In this document: piece by piece, positions 48,201-55,364 of the stretch | Position numbering within the stretch: position 1 is the first letter of the stretch | Layout of the letters: every line of letters begins with the position of its first letter | NCBI GenBank assembly: GCA_021740625.1 | Contig: JAIOZK010000003.1 | Location: forward strand, 1 to 64,000 | Length of the DNA stretch: 64,000 nt | Origin: Bacteroidales bacterium | Lineage (GTDB): Bacteria > Bacteroidota > Bacteroidia > Bacteroidales > JAIOZK01 | Direction: 5' to 3' | The notes under the pieces: model-generated | Told to the model about the DNA's origin: nothing | Databases searched by the model: none | Seen by the model: the letters and a program-made list of their open reading frames with translations, nothing else | Position numbers and translations under genes: made by a program

Positions 48201-48570
48201 CTGGTAAGCTTGTTGAATTGTTGGAGTTCAAAAGCGTATCGGGTTGCCTGGGATCAACGAATACAGAATTCTCACTCTGTGTTGAGTTCTCATTCGTTAC
48301 CGGGACATCGGGTGAATCCATTGTTCTTACAGAGTTGGCAAGAATGCGGCTGCCTGTGTATATGGCTGGTGCAGGAGTCATCTCAGGATTTAATTCTGCG
48401 AGACCCTGTTCCGCCATTTTTATCCAGTAGCCGTTGTTATCAATCCAGCTAGTGACGAGTTCATTTCGCTTTTCTTTCAGCCTGAGTTCCTCGCTGCTGC
48501 CAGCCCAGTTAAGGTTAATTAAAACCAGGGCAACAACAGCAAATCCTATCAGGAAATATATTTTTTTCAT
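45280..48570 (-). CDS. Asp-box beta-propeller protein (sialidase-like fold), T9SS-secreted
   Basis: This 1096-residue protein is a paralogue of the product at 41.5 kb. It shares an N-terminal segment (WIDNNGYWIKMAEQGLAELN, then SPDVPVTNENSTQSENSVF), Asp boxes (SDDQGESW, SHDEGESW, SFDGGETW, SSDQGETW, SYDAGETW), a fibronectin-III-like part and a GEVED domain (YGEVEDYTI). It ends in a T9SS sorting domain (VYPNPSGG). The first blade has a degenerate box (SFDAAETW). No sialidase catalytic motif is seen. It is last in the operon with two M14 peptidases and a C25 protease, starting 7 bp after the C25 stop. Confidence 0.82.
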   Translation of the reverse strand: MKKIYFLIGFAVVALVLINLNWAGSSEELRLKEKRNELVTSWIDNNGYWIKMAEQGLAELNPEMTPAPAIYTGSRILANSVRTMDSPDVPVTNENSTQSENSVFVDPRQPDTLLNSNNSTSLPGGSITLYGANDFFSFDAAETWGGEIAGAGGPNSGDPSTAISLSGRWYVGYISSGGGQGVSYSDDQGESWTSKLVASAGGGLLDKNHMWIDNSSSSPYEGSLYNAWTPFNAIYDSEIALSYSHDEGESWSAPINVSAAVNAGSHNQGVNLSTGPNGEVYAVWAIYDSWPMDENAIGFARSFDGGETWEDATRIIEDIRGIRNTTTSKNMRVNSFPVAAVDISNGPNSGNIYVVWTNIGIPGVNSGSDKDVYVIKSSDQGETWSEPIRVNQDPAGLGKEHYFPWITCDPANGALSVIFYDDRNVNSTQCEVFCANSYDAGETWEDFKVSDVAFTPSPISGLASGYFGDYLGISANDGWVYPVWTDNRSGTAMSYTSPYQTNPLPTPYDLEGFVTFESGESTLNWNFEGGEGFEHFIIYRDSIEVGTSTETQFTESLPDYGIYQYGVTAFYGEDGESIMAGTSVQWGDAHIGVNPAGINATLKPGDSSIHYITIHNVGELELEYDISPFIQSRGRDIQEYCEAGAATYDDEYIQRVVVGDIDNSSGSESSGYQDFTDLSTLMSVGSTYEMEVTNGSTQWAQDECGIWIDWNRNEDFTDDEPIIVNGTPGVGPYTASIETPSGAVGGETRMRIRITYSKTPEPCGIDSYGEVEDYTIMVSNWLQIDNYGGAVAAGDSIVIGVQLDAGTLDIGNYYAELNIAHNDPEQPELIVPIHLGVTDLEANTGFANDTTGAKTDTICAHASVELHFGTAGGHGDLMYQWSSIPEGYSSQDTLPVFENITERTLFIATVSDSIGMTHDTLEVIVLDVPLVDIGQDTLICAHTEYLLDAGEQSGYAYLWSDGETTPSITVDSAGTGVGTKTVWVQVTNENGCTTTDTVNISFKDCTDIAEYLKQIDINVYPNPSGGEFTLKLIPEEDIKVRISIINQMGETVFDEKQIHLWGEHNERIDLSGFADGLYTIIVEHDGSRWTKSVIKK

Positions 48571-48577
48571 TTGAATG

Positions 48578-51500
48578 TTATTTTACAATTGAGATTTTTC
48601 CGCTCAGGGAATTATCATTTATTTCTGTTTGATAGAAATACAGTCCGGGAGTCAAAAGGTTGCCTGAACGGTCTGTAGCATCCCAGTGGATTTCATTCAT
48701 TCCTGTACTGATATTTTGCTCATTCAGAAATTTTACAAGTTGTCCTTTGACATCATAGATCCGGATGTCAATTTCTGTTTCCGATTCGCTGTTCAATTTA
48801 AAAGTCAATTGATTGGTAGCAGGATTCGGGTAAACAGTCAAATGATCCTTTTGGCCTGCTGTATTTTCTTCCAGTCCAACGGTTGAGTTCAGCACACCAA
48901 AGAATTCAAGATACTGTTGCATCAGTGCATCTTTTTCGGATGGATATATTCCATCGAGCAATCCACCGAAAACGAAATTAGCAGCGATGGTTTTATAATC
49001 GCCTGCATCATTGGCCACGGCGCAACCATAATCGTCCTGGCTACGCAGGATCACGAAAGAACCATCTTCATCCGCTTCAAAATAATATTGATTGTAGGGA
49101 TTATTGAGATCGTATTCGAAATCCATTCCCCGGGTAAAATAATCTTCCTGTCCGAATATGTTCTCAAACTCGTACCAGTTTTCGTAATCAATAACTTCCA
49201 GTCCGAACATATTGTGCACCAACGTCTGGGGTTCATGTTGCCAGGTGGTGAATCCTTCCATATAGAGGTTTCCGCCTTCATCCAGGTAATCTGCCAGAAT
49301 CTGTCCTTCCTGTGGGGTCAATTTATAATCGGAATAATATACTCCCAGTGATAAGAAGATCGATTTGTAAATAATGAGGTCTTCATCGGGCCAGTCAGTA
49401 GTATAATCTGCAATGAGGTCGGTATTGTTGAATGCCTCAAGCAGGGCAGGGCCGGAATTTGAATTCGGGTCCAGGTCGAGGATCAGTGCAGAATACTGGC
49501 CTATGATCAGGTCAAAAGTATCGGTTTCGATGATGCCTTCATCAGCAGCTATTTCAAAATCAAAATTGGCTGTAAAACCACCCGGTGTTGTTTCCAGGGC
49601 AGTAACGGTATAAGTTTTCGTTTCATTGCCGGCACCTGAAATATCGCCATAGTTTGCTGTATTCTGATCGATTACAATATATTCATCTTCACCGAGCAGG
49701 TTGCCCATAACATTGAATGCAGTTGCAGAACCGGCATTTGAAATATCAATGCTCATTTCCACTGTTTCGCCCGGATCGATGCGGCCGTTGTTGTCGCCAT
49801 TGGAATCGTCGATGCTGATCTCGCCCATGGCCAGGACGGGAGCATAAAATTCCCCGACAAAGCTGCTGTTCCAGGTTTCATTGCCATCTGTGGCAACTAC
49901 ATTGAAAACAAGTTTGTAAAGATCGGGAACATCCGCAGCAACTTCGATCATAAAACCGCTGTCAACGCTTACGGTTTCATCAGAAAGAATGCTTCCGTAG
50001 TTTTCGAGACTGTCGCTGATGGTGATGTACTCATCATCCTCTACTCTCAGTGTTACATCTACATTCTGTGCATCGGTCTGACCAAAGTTTTTGACATCGA
50101 TTGTAAAATATACAGTTTCTGCATAATCCATTTTACCATCACCGTTTTCATCACTTTCGGTATGGTTTTCATAAATGCAATACGGATCTTCAGGAGAGAT
50201 CACCGGCACCTCTTCTTCATACCTGTAATGATTTGTTTTCGTGATGGTCACGATCATGACATCGCCCGGTGTTTGGGGATCAATGCTGATGCTGACCGGG
50301 GAACCGCTTCCCTCGGCCGTACCGATAATTTCGCCATTTACCGTTAGGGAGATAAAGGAACCATCATCTGATGTAACCGAAAATGAATTCGCTCCGCCCA
50401 GCAATACATCATTGTGTGCAACGGTAAGATCCTGGGGCACTTCAGAATAAAGTTCCACAAAAGCATCACCGTGATGTTGGAAAAGGTTGTATGTAACTTC
50501 TTTATTGCCTGTGTTGTAGGGCCAGCTTGAAGCCTGCAGGAAGTATTTACCCGCTGCATTTCCGAAAGCCGGCATCAATCCTCTTGAATCGGGGGTTGTT
50601 CCGTAATCGGGCATGAAATCCGTCCACATATTGTCGTAAACACCCCAGATATAAGTATCATTCACGAATGAATAAGATACTTCTGAAGCTGCGATCAATC
50701 CAAGTGCACCGGAATTCTCTCCATTGTGGGTATAGCGGTGAAACTTCTCAGCGAAGCATTCGCCTCCGATATTGTATTTCCCTGTCAGGCAGTTCACCGA
50801 CATAATAAAGGTGAGGTCAGTATTGTTCAGTCCGTCAATATCATTGTTGTTGTAGTCGGGTTCGCCCCAGCCGTATTCATAGCCATGGTCGCGGTGTTGC
50901 AGGATGAAGGAACCCGAATTGATTGCATTGTTGACATCATTGGCATTGCCACCCGACCAGTTGCCCAATTCGCTGGGTGAAGCCGGTATGTATCCAAGGC
51001 CGTTGGGTCCGAAATAATTTAAAACCGTACTTGTATTGGGTGCTGTTGACCAGGGATCTGTTGAAGGATTTCCTTCGTATACCTCATTGATGCGAACTGT
51101 ATTTTTTCCCTGCACATTGTTAAAATAACCACCGATGGCCTCCGAGCAGATCTGGAACCAGCGTTCTGTCTGCCAGCCCAGGGCAGTGATTGGGCTGTTA
51201 TAGAAATCCGGATTTGTAGGGGGAGTTCTTTCATAATCCAGGAATTTGGTGATCATCACTTCCAGTTGATCGGCATTCTGAGCGGTCATTCTGGCAAATA
51301 CAATATCGGGCATGTCATTGCCATTTACATCGGCGTAGATATTGTCGGATACACAATAGTAATCCCAGATGGGGCTGGTGATCCTGTTGCTGGCATTGGA
51401 ACCATAATCAGCAAGCAGCAATACTGCTGAAGGAGGAATATCCCATGTATCGTATGCATTGTCGAAATATGCTTCCAGGTCGTTTGCTGAGTTGCCTCCG

Positions 51501-52348
51501 ATTTCATCCAGGGTTACAATATCTGTAAGAATGCCCTGTTTGGTCCTGAATTCCTTGATGGAATCAGCCCACTGGGTAAAAATGGCATCATTGGGCACAA
51601 CGATGAGGTATTCACATCCCTGGTCGCGGCTGGCACCTTTGATTTTATTTGTGTAATCCACAGCCGGGAGACTGCTGTGGTTCAGAACAGCATCTTGCAG
51701 TATGGGGTCGAACCAGCGGCTTCTCAATCTTTCTTCTCCGAATTCTTCGCTTCCGCCTTCGAAAGTTATTTTAATTTCCAGGTCGCGATATACTTTAAGT
51801 TCCCTGCTTACAGGATTATACTGGAAGGGGGTAATGCCCAGCATGACTACATTCAGGCCTCTTATCTCTGTTTCGTTGGAAAGCTTAACGGGTTTGGCGG
51901 GATAAAAGCTATTGCTTGAATACACTTCGTTATTTTTTACATAGGAAAGATCACCTCTTTCAGTATCCCATGGAATTCTGGGAGCCGGAACGATATCGAC
52001 ATCTTTGATCAATTCAATCCTGGAACTGATGATTTCCACTTTTGCTTTTGCCCCTTCGGGGACAGCTATAAACCTTCCGTTCCCGGGCAGGTTGGGCATG
52101 CCTTCATCATTCGGTAGCAAAGCACCCGGCATGCTGATGTTCAGCATTTGTTCCCGGTCGACTGTAATTGGGTCAAGGCTGAATTCTTCAACAGAATGCA
52201 TGACCGTTACAGATTTATTTCCTGTTTCCGACAGGGTAAAACCCTGTTTGGACCAGTTGTCATCATAAGTATAATTCTGAGCAATAAGGCTTGAGGTGAA
52301 AAAAGCCATTAATAAAGTGAGCAGTGTGTAATTTTTAAATAATTTCAT
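48578..52348 (-). CDS. C25 protease with GATase-like module, T9SS-secreted
   Basis: The 1256-residue protease has a signal peptide (1-23), a propeptide starting YTYDDNWSKQGF, and a C25 domain with His488 in LQHRDHGYEYGW and Cys520 in MSVNCLTGKYN. CARDB-like domains with DENGDGKMDYAE and DNNGRIDPGE loops are followed by the shared GATase-like module (about 953-1149) and a T9SS sorting domain of the FlgD-like type (VYPNPATNQ, then a DRSGN-LTPGLYFYQ ending). It is third in the operon, 11 bp after an M14 gene. In the shared module the motif YMEGxDTW reads YMEGFTTW. Substrate specificity is unknown. Confidence 0.88.
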   Translation of the reverse strand: MKLFKNYTLLTLLMAFFTSSLIAQNYTYDDNWSKQGFTLSETGNKSVTVMHSVEEFSLDPITVDREQMLNISMPGALLPNDEGMPNLPGNGRFIAVPEGAKAKVEIISSRIELIKDVDIVPAPRIPWDTERGDLSYVKNNEVYSSNSFYPAKPVKLSNETEIRGLNVVMLGITPFQYNPVSRELKVYRDLEIKITFEGGSEEFGEERLRSRWFDPILQDAVLNHSSLPAVDYTNKIKGASRDQGCEYLIVVPNDAIFTQWADSIKEFRTKQGILTDIVTLDEIGGNSANDLEAYFDNAYDTWDIPPSAVLLLADYGSNASNRITSPIWDYYCVSDNIYADVNGNDMPDIVFARMTAQNADQLEVMITKFLDYERTPPTNPDFYNSPITALGWQTERWFQICSEAIGGYFNNVQGKNTVRINEVYEGNPSTDPWSTAPNTSTVLNYFGPNGLGYIPASPSELGNWSGGNANDVNNAINSGSFILQHRDHGYEYGWGEPDYNNNDIDGLNNTDLTFIMSVNCLTGKYNIGGECFAEKFHRYTHNGENSGALGLIAASEVSYSFVNDTYIWGVYDNMWTDFMPDYGTTPDSRGLMPAFGNAAGKYFLQASSWPYNTGNKEVTYNLFQHHGDAFVELYSEVPQDLTVAHNDVLLGGANSFSVTSDDGSFISLTVNGEIIGTAEGSGSPVSISIDPQTPGDVMIVTITKTNHYRYEEEVPVISPEDPYCIYENHTESDENGDGKMDYAETVYFTIDVKNFGQTDAQNVDVTLRVEDDEYITISDSLENYGSILSDETVSVDSGFMIEVAADVPDLYKLVFNVVATDGNETWNSSFVGEFYAPVLAMGEISIDDSNGDNNGRIDPGETVEMSIDISNAGSATAFNVMGNLLGEDEYIVIDQNTANYGDISGAGNETKTYTVTALETTPGGFTANFDFEIAADEGIIETDTFDLIIGQYSALILDLDPNSNSGPALLEAFNNTDLIADYTTDWPDEDLIIYKSIFLSLGVYYSDYKLTPQEGQILADYLDEGGNLYMEGFTTWQHEPQTLVHNMFGLEVIDYENWYEFENIFGQEDYFTRGMDFEYDLNNPYNQYYFEADEDGSFVILRSQDDYGCAVANDAGDYKTIAANFVFGGLLDGIYPSEKDALMQQYLEFFGVLNSTVGLEENTAGQKDHLTVYPNPATNQLTFKLNSESETEIDIRIYDVKGQLVKFLNEQNISTGMNEIHWDATDRSGNLLTPGLYFYQTEINDNSLSGKISIVK

Positions 52349-52359
52349 AATCTTAATTG

Positions 52360-55300
52360 TTAGTTTACTTTAATGAGTTTCTTTATGATCGTATTTTTGT
52401 GATTAACTTTCAAACTAATAAAATACATTCCCGCCTGATTCGATTTTTCTCCCGCAAATATATCATTGATTTTGATATGATTATTTCCGTCTGGTGTATT
52501 TCTGACATTTTTTGAATAAATTTTCCGCCCCTTTATATTATATACATCAATTGATATATGTTTATGCATTGGGGCATCAAAGATAATATAAAAATCTTTT
52601 TTACAGGGATTTGGATATACAATGCAGTGAAAATCTTTTGTGTTATATGGTAATTCGATGTTTGTGTAAACGCCATCAAAGAAGTTGAGAATATTTTTCA
52701 GCCACTGTATTTTTGTTGAAGGAGAATCTCCGTCCTCAAGCCCTCCGAATTCGAATGAAGTTCCCACGGTTTGATAAGTTCCGCCTTCGAAAGCCACAGC
52801 GGAAGTGTAAACCGGATCGCTATTGTCGAAAAGCCTGACAGCGTAATTGATGGGTTTTATGCGATCGATAAAACTATTTTCGCCACTGTAGTTGAATTCC
52901 ATGCCATCTGTTATAAAACCCGGCATACCCCTGAGTGTGTCGAGGTCTCCATCACCATCGCTGAGCCCCTGTATGTTAAAATAGGGATGCAACGGGGTGC
53001 TGGCATCAAAATACCAGGTGTCCCCTCCTTCCATGTACAGGTCACCTTTGTTATCCAGAAATGCGGCCAGCTTTTGACCTTCTGCCTGTGTTAAAACATG
53101 GTTATGTTGAAAAATTCCCAGGCAAAGAAATGCAGATTTGTAAAAATCGAAATTGACCGGGATGGCAGTTCTGTATTCATATGTTACACCAAGTTGCTCG
53201 CATGTTTCTGCGATCACCGGGCCCGAGCTTTTGTTTGGATCCAGGTCGATGATCAACACCTGTATTTTGCCCACGGTAAAAACCAACTCATATGAATTCT
53301 GGTAAGTGCCTCCGTTTGATGTTACATTGAGTGTGAGCAGCAATTGATAACCCTGGGGTGTTGAACTGCTCATACTGATGTTGAAAATACCGTAAGCCGT
53401 ATCGCCGGATGGGATATTCCCAAAATTTATGTTATTTGTATTGATGCTTGTATACTGGGGATCGGCCTCGATACTGCCCTGCACGTTCTGTGCTGTGTTG
53501 TCACCGGTATTGTACAATCCAACAAGAATGTCCACCGTTTCTCCTGGATCTATATGATGGTTCGCGTTGCCACCAGCGGTATCGATAACAGAATATTCTG
53601 ATAGGGCCAGAAATATTCCGGGGGGATGCCGGATCACTTCAATGGCATCGAGGTCGAAACCGGCATCGGAACCACTGCTTCCATTCCCGTCATCCTGCAA
53701 CCTGATGTATCTTGCATTGTTGATGATCACATCGGAAAGATCAAATTCTGTTGTTCCGCTTCCCTGTCCCAGGTCAAACCATGGGCCATCCATCCCAAGA
53801 GAAACATGACAATTGTAATTTTCTGCATCCTGATCCCCTTCATAAACAATAAAGTCGGTTCCTTCTCCATTGATCACAGGGGTTTGGACATCCAGTATTA
53901 CCCAGCCATTTTTACCAATGGAATAATTGATGCTGTCTGGTTTCCCGATCGCTTCCCAGCTAGCACCTTCGTCGGCATAATTATTATCTGGTATCTGGCA
54001 GGCTATGATGCGGTAAACATACTGGCCTGAATCGGTCTGCAGGGTGATGTTCCTGATAACACTTGAGCTATGATCCTGTATGTTGATATTTTGTATGGTG
54101 GTATCCCTGTAACCGTTCGCCTTCACTTGTAATGAATAATTTCCGGGTTCCAAAAATTTATGATAATCGCCCAGCAAGGGATCAGAATACACAGGTAATT
54201 GATTGTCGATTCTGATAGCTGCGACAACGGCATTGCCATTCGTATCGCTGATGACACCTTTGATACCGTATCCTGCATTTTCAATCAGATCGATCATTGA
54301 AGCTTCGTTGAGGTTGTAGTAGTGCATGATCTGGCTGGTGGGGGGTTGCTTGTTACTGGAAATTTCTATTACCATGCCGTATGTTCCCATATTTCCATAT
54401 ACAGTTTCAGCCGAAGAGCCATTTACTTCATAAAGGGTGGTGGCTCCGGGGCCGTACAGGAGGTTCTGGTATCCTGATGTATTTACATATTGGGCAGCAA
54501 GGTAATGCATGGCGTTGTGGTCGGGGCACTGGTTTTGCCGGTAATACCAGGGATATATAAAGATTTCTGTTCCACTATGGAGGGAAAGGCTAATGGAAAA
54601 CTGATTGTCAAGGAACAGATTGCGGAGTTTTTTAGATTCCACCTGGCTGAAAGCGGAAGGACTGTTCCCCCAGGCATCCCACATATAACCAAAGTCACGA
54701 TTCAGGTCCACGCCATTGGCATTGTATCTTGTCATGTTTTCCCTGCCGTCGGGGTTCACCATGGGGTAAATGAAGATCTCCCGGTTATTGACCAGGGATG
54801 TGATGTTGGGATCGTTTGCATATTCCAGGCAAAGCATCCTGGCAAAACGGATGCAATTTTCGGCAGCACCGATCTCATCTCCGTGAATGCCACCATCGAA
54901 GAGTATTTCCGCTTCAAACTCATCAACTTCGGCATTATCACTTATTTTCAGGTAAGATAGTTCCCGGTTCTGAACCGACCGGCCGATAAGGACTTTTTTA
55001 CAAATATCCGGGAAAGCTCCTGCCAGGCTGTCCATCAGGTCGATGATCTCCTGGTAGGAATGATAGGTTTCATTTCTTTGCCAGTATCCCCGGTAGTATT
55101 GATTCAGATTTCGTTTGCTGATGGTGTATTCAAGGCCTGTTTCCTCAATTCTTTCTAATTCAGCGGGAACAACATACAAGAATGCATACTCATGGTAAAT
55201 ATCACCATTGAGTTTCAATGCCTGTATTGTTGCTGCATCAGAAGCATTTTTCAATTGTATTTTGATCTCCATCTCTCCGCTACGCCAACCCTGTGCTTTA

Positions 55301-55362
55301 CTGATATCAGCATATAACAAAAAAAAACAAACAGACAATAACAGTAAAACTGTTTTATACAT
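52360..55362 (-). CDS. M14 zinc carboxypeptidase, T9SS-secreted (second copy)
   Basis: The 1000-residue metallocarboxypeptidase has a signal peptide (1-23) and a short propeptide. The M14 domain (about 98-365) has zinc ligands His160 and Glu163 (GGIHGDEIG) and His262 (SLSLHSGTE), substrate residues in NPDGR and NRDFG, and the catalytic Glu333 (MVIEIS). A carboxypeptidase-regulatory-like beta domain, a discoidin-like domain, a CARDB-like domain with an ANHHIDPGE loop, the shared GATase-like module (about 700-896) and a T9SS sorting domain follow. Ala318 lies 15 residues before the catalytic Glu, the position that sets P1' preference. It starts 2 bp after the first M14 gene. Confidence 0.9.
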   Translation of the reverse strand: MYKTVLLLLSVCFFLLYADISKAQGWRSGEMEIKIQLKNASDAATIQALKLNGDIYHEYAFLYVVPAELERIEETGLEYTISKRNLNQYYRGYWQRNETYHSYQEIIDLMDSLAGAFPDICKKVLIGRSVQNRELSYLKISDNAEVDEFEAEILFDGGIHGDEIGAAENCIRFARMLCLEYANDPNITSLVNNREIFIYPMVNPDGRENMTRYNANGVDLNRDFGYMWDAWGNSPSAFSQVESKKLRNLFLDNQFSISLSLHSGTEIFIYPWYYRQNQCPDHNAMHYLAAQYVNTSGYQNLLYGPGATTLYEVNGSSAETVYGNMGTYGMVIEISSNKQPPTSQIMHYYNLNEASMIDLIENAGYGIKGVISDTNGNAVVAAIRIDNQLPVYSDPLLGDYHKFLEPGNYSLQVKANGYRDTTIQNINIQDHSSSVIRNITLQTDSGQYVYRIIACQIPDNNYADEGASWEAIGKPDSINYSIGKNGWVILDVQTPVINGEGTDFIVYEGDQDAENYNCHVSLGMDGPWFDLGQGSGTTEFDLSDVIINNARYIRLQDDGNGSSGSDAGFDLDAIEVIRHPPGIFLALSEYSVIDTAGGNANHHIDPGETVDILVGLYNTGDNTAQNVQGSIEADPQYTSINTNNINFGNIPSGDTAYGIFNISMSSSTPQGYQLLLTLNVTSNGGTYQNSYELVFTVGKIQVLIIDLDPNKSSGPVIAETCEQLGVTYEYRTAIPVNFDFYKSAFLCLGIFQHNHVLTQAEGQKLAAFLDNKGDLYMEGGDTWYFDASTPLHPYFNIQGLSDGDGDLDTLRGMPGFITDGMEFNYSGENSFIDRIKPINYAVRLFDNSDPVYTSAVAFEGGTYQTVGTSFEFGGLEDGDSPSTKIQWLKNILNFFDGVYTNIELPYNTKDFHCIVYPNPCKKDFYIIFDAPMHKHISIDVYNIKGRKIYSKNVRNTPDGNNHIKINDIFAGEKSNQAGMYFISLKVNHKNTIIKKLIKVN

Positions 55363-55364
55363 TG

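Noticed and set aside
41501-48570. Calling the Asp-box proteins active sialidases
   Set aside because: Asp boxes define the propeller fold only; the catalytic Arg-Ile-Pro motif and Arg triad are not seen.
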